NCBI RefSeq assembly: GCF_033568475.1
Contig: NW_027331840.1
Span: 124,001 to 188,000 of the forward strand
Direction: 5' to 3'
Origin: Henckelia pumila
Lineage: Eukaryota > Streptophyta > Magnoliopsida > Lamiales > Gesneriaceae
Length of the DNA: 64,000 nt
The position numbers and the translations under genes are program-made. Positions 48,669 through 62,378 of this stretch are shown here, one piece after another (the first letter of the stretch is position 1; the number at the start of each line of letters is the position of its first letter). The notes beneath the pieces were generated by a model. That model ran no database searches. It was not told the origin of the DNA and saw only the letters and a list, made by a program, of their open reading frames with translations.

Positions 48669-49053
48669 GTATATGATATTTTGGTGTTTAGTAATTTTCA
48701 CATTAACATGACAAAAAATTAACAAAAATGCACGTTATATGATTAAACATACAAATTTATTATCAACATCATCAAAAACAAAACAAAAGTTGCAAATTAC
48801 TAGAGCAATCCCTATTTTTTCACTCAAAAATTTGACTAGATTAATCCTATTAAAAATTATTTTTTTAAAAAAAACATTATTCGTAAAATTTAATTTATTT
48901 CTATTTTCTATCTAAATGACTAAATTAAGCTACTTTATGAAAGGGCTAATTGTGGACGAAGATCACATCACTTCTTTCTCGTCGTAATAAGTTGAAAGTC
49001 CTGTCAAGCCTAAAGGCCAAAAGTCACTGTATCCACAATCAATTATTAACATA

Positions 49054-49200
49054 CTAGCGATCGGGGCACACGCGCTACGTGTGCGAAATGATTAAAGTTT
49101 AATATATATTTTAATATAATAGGATGAGGTATTTATTAAAATACTGTGTGTGATATCTATTCATATTAAATATACTCATAGGTGTACTACACAATATTTT
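49054..49200 (-). mobile_element. Helitron 3' terminus, other end not found
   Basis: Read on the minus strand the element ends ...hairpin GCACACG-TAG-CGCGTGTGC (49084-49066), then about 8 bases, then CTAG (49057-49054) before a host T. The next 110 bp inward match the terminus at about 26430-26560 closely (GAAATGATTAAA.TTTAATAT..., GATGAGGT.TTTATTA). I could not identify its 5' end. Confidence 0.62.
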
Positions 49201-51067
49201 GTATACAATAATTGTATTAAGGTCAATATCATCATCAATATGAAAACTTAGATAAGTCATAAATGATTTAAATGAAATATCTACCACTATTTTTTAAAAA
49301 ATATATAGAAAGAATAAAACATTCACCTACACCTTCACATTGAATCATATATCCTTTCCCTAATTTCCCTTATTTTTAAAAACTAAATATACATCTTTTA
49401 AATGTATTATGTATCTCATTAGAAACACGAGTTATAATTATTTGAATCAACTGGTCCTAACTTGTTTTCTTACTTGCGACGTTTGTAGAACTGCAAGAAT
49501 AACAGTTATAAACTGAGAAAATATTCTATTACATTAAAGTAATATTCAGTAAACATAATATGTATTTATGTAGTACCATTTTTATACCAAGATTATTGGC
49601 AGGTCTGATTTTTTCCTGTAATATGAAACATAAATAAGAGTAAAAAATGATATGAAGAAGTATAAAGTTAAATAAAATATCAAGTGCATTTGAAGCTTAA
49701 ATTTTGAAATTAACGGATGAAAATCGCAAGAGATGAGAACAAATTTGGTCACAAAATATGGAAAAACAATATGCAAACTGATAACGACAAAAATGTAAAT
49801 ATTTTGCAAAATAAAACATAAATTATATCCATGATTTAAAATTTAAACCGATTGATAAATCAAAATAGATTTGTTCTTACTCTTATAATTCTCACTCCTA
49901 ATTTTAAAATTGAAGTAATTTCCAAATTTTAAACTTCAAACAGATTGAGTGAGAGTATAAAATGAAAAAAAAATCTATAACATACAAAAAATTTTGGGAA
50001 AAAAAATTAAAATACTAAACATTTTTTTAAACGGTTGAAACAAAAAAGAATTGTTACGGGAGAAAAATAGATATGCAATTGAGAATGCGCAAATTGAAAA
50101 TTTGTTGTAGTTAGTGTGAATAACATGTGATTATTATATATTTGTTCAGATTTATTATGATTTTCACTCCTAACTTTTAAATTTTAAACCTGAAATGCAT
50201 ATTAAGTAGAAGTCTAAAATAAACATTAAATAATAATAATCATAATCATAAAAAAAATTATAATAATAACGAATGAAAATTTTGAAAAAATCAATTTAAA
50301 ACATTAAATATTTGTGTAAAGGCTTGAAATAAAAATGAATTTATCGAAGAGAATAGCTACGTGAAAAATATGAATGAGCATATTAAAATCATTTCACTAA
50401 ATTAAATGAATTTGAAGAACATAATATAGATAACACTTGTGACTTAAAATTTAAAATGTTTGCGAAAGAATCGGAATAGATTTGTTGCGATATTTTTTAC
50501 ATCCAAATGAAACGACATTGATTTCTAGGCATTCCAATATTTTATATTTTATTTTTGACTTTGATTGATTTATTTATTTTATTATCATGAAAACAAACGA
50601 ATGAAATGCAATAGAAGTTCTGATCTCTAAAAAAATTGAGTATCGCATAAAGACGAATTGAATAAATAAAATCCAATGCCCAAAAAATTTAGTCTAATGA
50701 ACAAATCTCATGAAAAGAATCCCAGAATAAGCGATCACCATTATCATTTTCAGAAAAAGCGAAACATGCACGACATAACAATGAGATCATATCAAACATT
50801 AGATGGAGAATAATTTTTTTAAAAAAGTAATATACACCAAAGAATGGGGTAATTGCAAACACGATAAGGAGAATAATTTTGATTTTAGCTGAAGAAAACG
50901 TATGAAATAAAATATTTATAAAATAAGATGTAATATTTAATCATCTCCTGCTACTTTTCTAATGATATATAGAGAAAATAGATTTAAATATAATGAATAA
51001 TAAAATCATAAAATATTTGCTAACCGATTTTTCAATGGCTCGTTTGTGCATAGAGTTCTTAAGATAG
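49201..51067. other. AT-rich, possibly Helitron interior
   Basis: Very AT-rich with recurring 'aatttaaaattttaaac' and 'gaataaatttg' motifs. No coding region. It may be the body of the Helitron whose terminus is at 49054. Confidence 0.4.
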
Positions 51068-53054
51068 CTAGTTGTTAGAGTAGGTGCCCGTCGAGCCAAT
51101 GTATTGGCCGATGGTTCTTGTGAGAACTCTTGTATGACAATCTTTATTTTAATAATATTTCACATTATTTAATTTGGCAAATCTTTATCTATATACTCAT
51201 GCTAGCTGCATAGACAAAGCCCTTGAATATACAAATAGTAGAAAGAATATGAGATAGTCATGTGATGACTATCATGAAACTCATATTTGGAATACTGTAT
51301 ATTCTAAACTGTTCCTAGTCGATTCAGCCGCCATAAAGAAGGATAAAGGCCGCTCGAGCTTGAGACTAGTGTTTGCGATGTGAGTACCATGTTTCATTGG
51401 TAGGGGACATGGAGATGTCCAAGCATGCAAATAGGTGCTCCTTGTAGAGTGCACTGAACAACCCTCTCTAAAGGACTTTCCAAGTGGTTATCACTTATCG
51501 AGTGGAGAAGTTCTAGTTTATGGTTGTACACCATTAGTCCTTATGACCCGGGACAACATGAAGACTCTATATGCTAGTGCTTCACTTTGACTTGTTTACC
51601 GACTCATCTGGGGTCATCAGGTGGCAATGTTGGGTGTTGTGACGAAACATATAGGAGTCAATGCATTGTAGTCGGGGATTCACCGCTTACCTACGGGTAT
51701 GGATATCCTATGTAATCTTATGCATACGTAGCTTGAAATCTCTGATCAGAGTAGGTGGTAATTAAGAAATGGGTTTCTTGAATTACACCTTCGATGCAAC
51801 TACGGCATGACACATAGTTATCGATTCAATGACAACTCTCGATAAACCAATGGTTGTCGAATCGGTCGGGATATATGAGTTGAAGGGACCGTACTGTACG
51901 CTAACCATAATTGATTGGTTCTTGCAGGCACTATCATTTGATACCTAAGGAGTCATGTAAACGATGCTGCTAGACGTTTCACATGACTGGTTGGGTACTA
52001 TCAGACTTGAGTTTTCTAACGTTCTTATTATCAATGAGTTGATCAATAAGAATGGAGCTATATAAGGTATGCTCATATAAGGGACTTATTGATCCCGAAT
52101 CACATGGAGATGTGAACCCACTGCTAGTTGTATCAGTGAACCATTGAGGGTCACACAAGTACTAGCTTTCTAGATCCTGTTGAGATTAAAATAAATTCAA
52201 TGTGTTGAACAACTTATAAAGGAGTTTATAAGTAAAATAAATTAGAAGTTTGACTTCTAAATTGGAGAATGAATGGAATAAGTAACTTTTAATTTGTGAA
52301 TGTGTTCCAAGATTAAAAGTTAACTTAAAATAATTAGTTTATGAAAATGGTGATTTTTTAAACTATTATTTTGAACTTAGTTAATTAATTCAAGTGTTGA
52401 ATTAATTTAACACTAGTAGTCATTTTAATGTACAAATAATTAAACACTATTGAGTCTAATAGAGCTCAAATAAAATAGTGTTATATAATTATTGTTACTA
52501 GTGTACTTGAATGACTTCAAGTTGAATTTAATTAATTGATTAAACTTAAATGAGTTTATGTTTAATAATTAATTAAAATAAGTTCAAATACCATTTAAAT
52601 ATATATATATATATTATATATGTATATATAAACGTGTATATATATAAACGTGTATATATATATATGATATATATATGTGTGTGTATGATGGAATATGAAG
52701 GGTTGTGTTGAGTGACACAATTTTCATGCATGTTTTGCACTTCCCATGCACGATCTCTTGTGTGCTTTGACCAAGATAATAGAATATACACACATACACA
52801 AAAATATTCTATTCCAACACCTTGAAGTGGCCGAACCTTGTGCCAAGAAATTCTCCAAGTTTTCTTTTCATTTTTGAGGGAGAAAGAAAAGAAATCTCAA
52901 TGCAAAATTTTCTAAATATTCTAGTGCATATTTAGAGCGGATCTAGATCGTCTAGTCGTGGACCTAATTCGGAGGCTCGAAGTATTGAATCCATTTTGAA
53001 CAAGGAGTGCTCTTGGAAGCTTGTAGATTGTATCTACCGTTTCAAGAGTCTAGT

Positions 53055-55732
53055 TGAAACGACCCTAACTCTATAATAAATAAATATGCGGAAATTTTCT
53101 TTTTTTTTTTATACTACTAAATAAATATATGTACATATATGCCCATACATATATGCACAGAATAAAATATTTAAAATAAATACATGATTAAATAAATAAA
53201 CAATTAAATACTTAAGAAAAATGCCTTCTTTAAAATAATTAAACATCTGAGTCAACCCTGTAATTTAAACTATACTGCATAAATAAAATAAATAAAAGTG
53301 TGCATGCACTAAAAATACTTAATAAAATATCCAAAAACATCAACCCTTAAAAAAATATTCCAAAAGTATCATATGACATCATGTACGGTGACTCAGAGGC
53401 TGTCACGGTCACGGGGCTACTGCAGCGCTGCTCATACATCCTCACCACCGGTAGCAGTAACCTGCTCCTCTACGTACTCACCTGCACCATATCAGTGTAG
53501 TGAGCCTAGAGGCCCAACATGCATACTAACAAGGGTTCAAAATAATTTAAAACACTTTAATACTAATACATACATATACATGAATGAGCATGCTTAAAAA
53601 ATTACATAACATAACTTACCTAAATAAACATAAATAACATAATACATAACATACATACTTGAGTTGTTGAGCATTTATTTTCTTAACATCGAATGGTCCT
53701 ATCCGTAAGTGTGACCCATAGTGCGACTGATCAGTCTAAGAAACCATCGTACGAGGCTGGTGGCGAACCACCCATACATAAATGGCAGAAACTGCACATA
53801 CATAAATGGCAGAAACTGCCCATACATAAATGGCCACACTACTTCAATTTCCACCTAAAATATTTTATTTGCTCAACCATAGAAATTAAATCATAGCATA
53901 AAAATTGATTTCATGAATGCATGTACTTTAAATAAATTGTGTGTCCTTCATTTATATTTAATTTATTTCCTAATATCATATAAATATTCAAATAACTTTT
54001 CATGCATAAAATAATTAAATATAAACTCAGGACACATGCAATTTCTCATGGTTTGATTCAACTGCTGGCCCTAGACATACAAGCCCATTAACTACTTTTC
54101 TAGGCCCAATAAATCAACCAAAGCCCATTAAGACTAACTTAGGCCCAATAACACTATCCCTGGCCCAATGGGCCCAAAAGCCCAATAACAGGCCCAATAA
54201 CTTTCATGGGCTTCCAAGCCCATAAAAATTTCTGGCCAACTTAAAAATTTAAATAAAAATTAATAAAAGCCCAAAAATAATTAAATTAACCCAAAATAAT
54301 TTAATGGAGCCCAAATAAATTAAATGGTACTAATTAAATTTTTGGGAATTTAATTAGCCCATTTAACTCCTAATTAACTTAAAATCTTAAAAATAAAAAA
54401 TACCCAAGCCCAATTAAAATAACCCGAACCCGGACCCAACTAACTTAACCCACGACTTTCCAGACCCGACCCGGACCCAAGACCCGGCCCGGAACCACCT
54501 TGCAACCCTAAATCCGAAACCCTAGCCTACCTATCCCTCTCGGCCGCCGAGGCTTGGGCAGCAGGCCTTCAACGCCTGCTGCCGCCCTGCTCCGGCCACG
54601 ACCGGCCGGAGCTCCGCCGGCAGGACCTCCCCAGGGTCCTGCCGGTTCGAACTCCACCAAGCCCCCGACCCCATGCACGTCCAACCACTGAACCGAAGCC
54701 CTGCAACCCAAAACCCTAATCTGTGCAGAAAATCGGCAGTCATGGTTCAATTCGAACCAGGCCGATCCTAGCCCATTCCAGCCCTTGTCCGACCCTACCA
54801 CTCGACCCTAGGGACCCCAAGGAACCCTTCTAACCATGGACCAGCAGCCCACCTAGCCATGGACATGAAAAACGTGAGTATGAACATCATGAAGTCAAAA
54901 CCGAGAGTTTAAGGGAAGGAATTCGAAACTTGCTGTCAAAAAGATAATGAGTCTCGGTGCTACACACCCACACACATACATACACTGATATAGGATTAAA
55001 AAGGGAAGAAAATCATGCCTTAACACCGATTGATAGAGCTAAAAACGTGTACGACGGGCTTCGGGACGACGGGGCGACGACGGAATGCCTTCGAGCTAGA
55101 AAACTCACGTCTAAAGCTTCTTGGATGGTGATGGCCGATGATGAAGAGGTTGAGGAATGAGGGTGACGGCTGATGGGAGGAAAAGAGTGATCGGCTAAGG
55201 GTTGGGTAGAATAGGGTTGATTTTTTTGTGTTAAATAGAAATATAGGTTAAGTAATTAAATATAAAAGGTTTTAAATATTAACTACACAACTTAAACTCC
55301 TAATTAAACTTTAAAAATCTGATAACATAAGAAAAATCTCGAAATATTAATTTAAGGGGATTTTAAAAATACTAAAAAGTCAATATTTTGACTAATTTTG
55401 GATAAAAATGACCCCTAAAATTAAATAAAATTAAATACTTAAAATTTTGAGATAATAAAACTCAAAATAATATTTTAAGGCTCTAAAAAGGCTCATAAAA
55501 TAATTTGGGTGGAAAGTCGTCATCTCGTCCGTCCACGGTCCCGTCTACGCGATCAAATAATAAAAATACTAAAAATCATAAAAAAATTACTAATTATGGG
55601 TTAAATGCTTAAAAAATTAAATCATGCATAAATAATTCACATAATTATTTAACCCATAAATCATAAATTTAAATAATTAAATATCCTAATTATGCAGGCG
55701 GATTTATGTAATTAAAAATACCGGGTGTTACA
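53055..55732 (-). mobile_element. solo LTR (probable gypsy/chromovirus type) nested in the copia 5' LTR
   Basis: 2678 bp bounded by TG...CA. On the minus strand it begins TGTAACACCCGGTATTTTTA and ends TTAGGGTCGTTTCA. CTAGT (53050-53054 and 55733-55737) is the duplication. No gag or pol lies inside, and only one terminus type is present, hence a solo LTR, the product of LTR-LTR recombination. The TGTAACACCCGG start is one I associate with Tekay-like chromoviruses (recalled, not searched). A GC-rich block at 54400-54860 is likely the transcribed leader. Confidence 0.8.
53773..53835. repeat. tandem repeat, period 24 bp, 2.6 copies
   Basis: CATACATAAATGGCAGAAAC followed by TGC(A/C) repeats head to tail inside the solo LTR, with starts at 53773, 53797 and 53821. 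Confidence 0.92.
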
Positions 55733-55908
55733 CTAGTTGTTTATCAACTTGGTTGGAACCATAAATCAATATTTGAGATTGATAGGTAAAATTCTAAACA
55801 CCCTATAGTTGTTTATGTTTTGAATGCTACACAAGTGCTCGGATCTCTTTTGTTAAAAATTTTATATTTCCACTGCGTTTTCGGGCACGAGTTAACCGAT
55901 CCCCTTCA

Positions 55909-57324
55909 GTGCTATCAGAGCCAAGGTTACTCTTTTGTGTAGTATTTGTTGGATATTATGTTGAGGTTAATTTTTAACCGCATGAGAAAATCAAGATTTA
56001 TCAATTTTGGGGCTGTTTTTATAAAATATTTTTTTTTTGGTTTCGGGCAGCCCAGGGTCCTAGGGGCAGCCCACTTTTTAATTAAAAAAAAAAATTGGCC
56101 GGAATCCGGCGACGGAGTTTTGGTGACGACTATGACGACTTGAGTTTTTCAAAAGGTGTTTTGGAATATCATGTGTTATAGGCCCTAAATTGTTAAATAC
56201 ATTATAGTTGATTTTTATGAAAAATTAAACTTTATAATATGTGATTTTTCTCATAAAATAAATACTTAAAATGTGACTTTGATTATTTATAGTAAATTGT
56301 GATTTACAAGAAATTCAATTATAAATAAATTAATTTGAAAGTAAACAAATGTGTTTGTTTATTTTGTTAATTTATTTTATAATTGTGGTGGTTAGTGATT
56401 GGACCAAGATATATAATATTTGATCAATTCATTATTGAGATAATTAATTGATGGTGTATGATATGTGATATTGTGCATGAAGGATGATCAAAAGTCCAAG
56501 ACCAATTTTCTAGGTGTATGCTAAGATATTTTGTGTTGAATGATTGTAATAATTATGAAATTATAAAGTGGGCTTGGTTTGTGGCTCGTTCCCACCCCAT
56601 AAGATGTATCCCTATTTGCCATGGATATTTTAATGTAAAATATTTCATAGTGGATGTTCAAGATTGGAAGATGGTGGGCCATGATGAATTATGAAGATCC
56701 AAGACATGTAAATATTGGAAGCTTATGTAATTGTTGCATTTGCATCTCATGCATTCCCTAAGAATTGGACCTAGGCCCGTGTTTGGCTCACACGAACCGA
56801 ATAGTTTTGGGGCGATTGATCATCCTTATTGATTTATTGTTTATAATATATGAATGATATGTTATAAATAATGAGTATGTGCGTTATTATTTTATAATAA
56901 CAAAGTTGCATGAATCCGGCAAACATACGATCAAACATGGCGATCTTTAAAATTAATGATGAGACCTTTTCAAAATTACAAAACCCTCATTTTGAATTAG
57001 ATTCAAAATTTATATCAAGTCCGAAAAGGGTAATTATAAATGTGTTTATAATTTCCATGTCTTCCATCGACAATGGATGCATGACGAATGCTAAAGGAGT
57101 TTATAATTTCCATGTCTTCCATTCGGGATCGTAATTGGCTAATTGGACCTTATGTACCTACTGAGGAAAGGAGTTTCCCATTTTCACTAGAGGGTAGTGA
57201 AAATGTCAAAACAGTGGGAGTAAAAATTTATAAAGTTAAAGTCCATACTTTATATCTTATTAAATATTTTAAAATAGTCATTGACATTTATCTGTTATTA
57301 TTTTTTAGTACAAAGTTTTTGAAA
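55909..57324 (+). other. copia untranslated leader
   Basis: From the primer-binding site to the gag ATG. Contains short out-of-frame ORFs only. A duplicated 'gtttataatttccatgtcttcc' segment occurs at about 57043 and 57100. Confidence 0.7.
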
Positions 57325-60300
57325 ATGTCATCAATTCGCAATCTGTTGTCTGCAATACTCGACAAACATTTACTGACCGGTCCAAATTACCTCGATTGGC
57401 TAAGAAATATGAAAATTATCTTAAACTCGTAATGGATGGCATATGCACTTAAAAAATCGCCCCCTGCTGAGGCTCCGACTGGATGTAGCCCTGCTGAGCT
57501 ACAGATTTTCAAGGATTGGTGTGACCATGACTTGAAAGCTAAGTGTTATATGCTGAGTTCTATGTCCGATAAACTGCAGAGGCGTTTTGAGGATGCTAAA
57601 AATGCTGCTGACATTCATTTGCATCTTAAAGAGCTCTTTGATGAGCAAGCACGCCTGCTTCGGCATGGACATTATATGTGTAGCTGCAAGGAATATCTCG
57701 ACCAGAATAGTTCAGGAAATGATACGTTCTACATTGAAGTGAACATTTCACTTAACTCTTCTTCTTGGGTATTGGATACCGACTGTGGCTCACATCTCTG
57801 TAATAATTTACAGTTGATGGCAAGAAGTAAGAGACTCAGGGAAGGTGAGACCTTCTTGAGGATGAGCAATGGGGCAAGAGTTGCAGCCAAAGCTATTGGA
57901 GATATTTATTTATTGTTGGACAATGATTTTAAATTATGTTTGAGAGATGTTTTGTTTGTACCAGATTTGGTGAAAAACATTGTTTCCATTTCTATGCTTG
58001 ATAAAGATGGATATTCTTGTTTATTTGGAAAAGGTGTTTGCAATATTTACAAGAATGAATGTTTAATTGGTACAGGACAATTGGAAAACGATATCTATAA
58101 TTTAAAATTGAAAGATATTCCTATGTATAATGTCCAAGAGATATCAACAACATCCAAAAGAAAACAAGATACCCTGAATCCAACACACTTTTGGCATGCT
58201 CGATTAGGTCATATATCTTTTAAAAGGATGAACAAGCTAGTGGGAGAAGACATGTTTGATATGTCTGATTTAATTCTCTTACTACTTGTGAACCCTGTCT
58301 AAAAGGAAAGATGACAAAAATTCCCTTTAAGAGCCATATGGAGCGAGCCAAGGGACTGTTGGATTTGATCCATACAGATGTGTGTGGTCCACTTAGCATC
58401 ACCACTAAGCACGGATATTCTTACTTCATTACCTTTACCGATGGCTTCTCTAGTTATGGGTATGTGTATTTGATGAAATACAAATCTGAAGCTTTTGAAA
58501 AGTTCAAACAATTCAAAAATGAAGTAGAAAAACAATTGGGACGAAGCATCAAGGCACTTCGATCTGATCGAGGTGGTGAGTACTTGAGTACTGAATTCCA
58601 AGAGTATCTTAGGGAGAATGAGATTCTCTCGTAGTGGACTCCTCCTGGTACACCTCAGTTGAATGGTGTTTCGGAACGTCGTAACCGGACTTTGATGGAC
58701 ATGGTTCGGTCTATGATGGGGTTCACGGAGTTGCCGCAATCCTTTTGGGGATATGCGCTAGAAACAGCGGCACTGTTGTTGAATAATGTCCATTCAAAGG
58801 CAGTTGATAAGACACCATATGAGATATGGATGGGAAAGCCTCCAAAGTATTCTTATCTTAGAATATGGGGGTGCCCTGCTTATGTGAAGCAGACAGTGGG
58901 AGAAAAATTGGATGCTCGATCCATTTTATGCTATTTCGTGGAATATCCAAGGAATTCGGTTGGATATTATTTCTATCATCCCAAAGAAACAAAGGTGTTT
59001 GTTTCTAGGAATGCAACCTTCTTGGAGAAGGAATTTCTATTGGATAGAAAATGGGAGATAATAGAACTCGAAGAAGTTCGAAAGACACCCACGATTGTGG
59101 AACCCACACCCGAACAGCCAATAGAGAAGATACAAGTTCCTAGAAGATCCGAGAGGATCTCGAGACCACCTATGAGGTATGGTCTGCTTCTTGAAGAGGG
59201 CCAAGATGAGCCTGACCATGGATGTGATCCAAGGATCTTCAAGGAAGCATTGTCTGATGCCGATTCATCCAAGTGGCTTGAAGCTATGGAATCTGAGATG
59301 AATTCCATGTATTCGAACCAAGTGTGGAATCTTGTGGATCCAACTGAAGGAATTGTTCCTATAGGGTGTAAATGGATTTACAAGAGAAAACTTGGGACGG
59401 ATGGGAAGGTGGTGACCTTCAAGGCACGATTGGTAGCAAAAGGTTATACTCAAAGGCAAGGAGTTGACTTTGAAGAAACTTTTTCTCTAGTCGCAATGTT
59501 CAAGTCTATAAGGATTATGCTAGTAATTGCCGCATGGTATGACTATGAAATATGGCAGATGGATGTGAAGACAGCTTTTCTTAATGGGGATATTAAGAAA
59601 GAAATTTACATGTCTCAATCTGAAGGGTTCACATCTATCGGAAGTAAGCATAAAGTATGCAAACTTCAGAGATCTATTTATGGTCTCAAACAGGCATCTA
59701 GGAGCTGGAACTTCAGATTTGATGGTACAATCAAAGAGTTTGGGTTTACTAAGAATCCTGAGGAACCATGTGTATATAAGAAGGTCAGTGGGAGTGCTGT
59801 GATATTTCTGGTACTTTATGTTGATGACATTCTACTCATTGGGAATGATGTAGGAATTTTGCAATCAACTTAAGTATGGTTATCGAGTAAGTTCTCGATG
59901 AAGGACTTGGGTGAAACATATTTTGTATTGGGAATACAAATCTATCGGGATAGATCGAAAAGATTGCTTGGTCTCACCCAGTCCACATACATTGATACCA
60001 TCGTGAAGAGGTTCTCGATGGATGAGGATAAGAGAGGAAATCTACCAATGTGTCATGGCATGTCTCTATCCAAGTCCATATCTCCCAAGAATGATGCAGA
60101 GATAGAGACGATGACACGCATTTCATATGCATCTGCAATTGGTAATATTATGTATGCGATGATATATACACGTCCTAACGTGGCTTTTGCACTAAGTGTT
60201 ACAAGTAGATATCAATCGAACCCTGATCTTCCACACTGGAAAGATGTGAAAGACATTCTCAAGTATTTGAGAAGGACTAAGAATCTGTTCTTGGTTTATG

Positions 60301-60724
60301 GGGGTGGAGAACTAAAATTGGAAGGCTATACCGACTCTAGCTTCCAAAGCGATGTTGACGATTCGAAGTCAACTTTCGGTTTTATATTCATGCTCAATGG
60401 TTCTGCTGTTTGTTGGAAGAGTTCCAAGCAAAATAGCACTGCGGATTCAACCACTGAGGCAGAATATATTGCTGCATCAGATGCTGCAAAGGAAGCTGTT
60501 TGGATTAGGAATTTCGTCCAAGAGTTGGGCGTTATTCCTAATGGAGTTGATCCAGTCCCGGTGTACTGCGACAACACTGGTGTCGTTCGCTCAGGCAAAA
60601 GAACCAAGGTCTCATTAGAAATCCAAACATGTACTGAGAAAATACCACATCACCAGGGAAATTATGGAACGAGGAGATGTCTTGTTAGACAGTCGCCTCC
60701 GCAGATAATGTTGCTGATCCACTA
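57325..60724 (+). pseudogene. copia gag-pol, multiply broken
   Basis: Starts MSSIRNLLSAILDK (57325). Recognisable blocks: gag N-terminal part; protease region WVLDTDCGSHLC (about 57766); GAG-pre-integrase HFWHARLGHIS (about 58189); integrase core (HTDVCGP, SDRGGEYLS, NGVSERRNRTL, about 58370-58690); reverse transcriptase with YVDDILL intact (about 59818); RNase H with TEAEYIA (about 60454). Breaks: stop at 57430-57432; most of gag and part of the zinc knuckle missing (RLLRHGHY joins directly to CKEYL near 57680); Asp in place of the usual Gly of the protease D-T-G; frame change and stop near 58280-58302; stops at 58632-58634 and 59871-59873; frame change near 60590. Not translatable as a polyprotein. 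Confidence 0.92.
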
Positions 60725-60805
60725 ACTAAGCCTTTACCAGGACCATTGTTCGAAAAGCATCGCGAATCAATGGGTTTGAAGAATATGGGTAGTTGGCTCT
60801 AGTGC

Positions 60806-60816
60806 AAGTGGGAGAT
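60806..60816 (+). promoter_or_regulatory. polypurine tract of the copia element
   Basis: AAGTGGGAGAT immediately precedes the 3' LTR's TG, the position of the plus-strand primer in reverse transcription. Confidence 0.85.
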
Positions 60817-62339
60817 TGTTAGAGTAGGTGCCTATCGAGCCAATGTGTTGGCCGATGGTCCTTGTGAGAACTCTTGTATGACAATATTTATTTTAATAAT
60901 ATTTCACATTATTTAATTTGGCAAATCTTTATCTATATACCCATGCTAGCTGCATAGATAAAACCCTTGAATATACAAATAGTATAAAGAATATGAGATA
61001 GTCATGTGATGACTATCATGAAACTCATATTTGAAATACTGTATATTCTAAACTGTTCCTAGTCGATTTAGCCGCCATAAAGAAAGATAAAGGCCGCTCG
61101 AGCTTGAGACTAGTATTTGCGATGTGAGTATCATGTTTCATTGGTAGGGGACATGAAGATGTCCAAGCATGCAAATAGATGCTCCTTGTAGAGTGCACTG
61201 AACAACCCTCCCTAAAGGACTTTCCAAGTGGTTATCACTTATCGAGTGGAGAAGTCCTAGTTTATGGTTGTACACCATTAGTCCTTATGACCCGGGACAA
61301 CATGGAGACTCTATATGCTAGTGCTTCACTTTGACTTGTTTACCGACTCATCTGGGGTCATCAGGTGGCAATGTTGGGTGTTGTGACGAAACATATAGGA
61401 GTCAATGCATTGTAGTCGGGGATTCACCGCTTACCTACGGGTATGGATATCCTATGTAATCTCATGCATACATAGCTTGAAATCTTTGATCAGAGTAGGT
61501 GATAATTAAGAAAGGGGTTTCTTGAATTACACCTTCGATGCAACTACGGCATGACACATAGTTATCGATTCAATGACAACTCTCGATAAACCAATGGTTG
61601 TCGAATCGGTCGAGATATATGAGTTGAAGGGACCGTACTGTATGCTAACCATAATTGATTGGTTCTTGCAGGCACTATCATTTGATACCTAGGGAGTCAT
61701 GTAAGCGATGCTGCTAGACGTTTCACATGACTGGTTGGGTACTATCAGACTTGAGTTTTCTAACGTTCTTATTATCAATGAGTTGATCAATAAGAATGGA
61801 GCTATATAGGGTATGCTCATATAAGGGACTTGTTGATCCCGAATCACATGGATATGTAAACTCACTGCTAGTTGTATCAGTGAACCATTGAGGGTCACAC
61901 AAGTACTAGCTTTCTAGATCCCGTTGAGATTAAAATAAATTCAATGTGTTGAACAACTTATAAAGGAGTTTATAAGTAAAATAAATTAGAAGTTTGACTT
62001 CTAAATTGGAGAATGAATGGAATAAGTAACTTTTAATTTGTGAATGTGTTCCAAGATTAAAAGTTGACTTAAAATAATTAGTTTATGAAAATGGTGATTT
62101 TTTAAACTATTATTTTGAACTTAGTTAATTAATTCAAGTGTTGAATTAATTTAACACTAGTAGTCATTTTAATGTACAAATAATTAAACACTATTGAGTC
62201 TAGTAGAGCTCAAATAAAATAGTGTTATATAATTATTGTTACTAGTGTACTTGAATGAGTTCAAGTTGAATTTAATTAATTGATTAAACTTAAATGAGTT
62301 TAGGTTTAATAATTAATTAAAATAAGTTCAAATACCATT

Positions 62340-62378
<39 letters not shown>

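Larger units (their letters stand above)
51073..55908 (+). repeat. 5' LTR of the copia element, split by a solo LTR
   Basis: LTR sequence 51073-53054 and 55738-55908 together correspond to the 2144-bp 3' LTR; 53055-55732 plus one copy of CTAGT is foreign. It contains (TA)n tracts at about 52600-52675, matched by similar tracts in the 3' LTR. Confidence 0.93.

Noticed and set aside
53773-53835. CRISPR-like short repeats
   Set aside because: Head-to-tail tandem repeat of 24 bp with no spacers, in a plant LTR.
54508-54801. Gly/Ala-rich ORFs in the GC-rich block
   Set aside because: They lie within the solo LTR leader region and show only composition bias, no domain.
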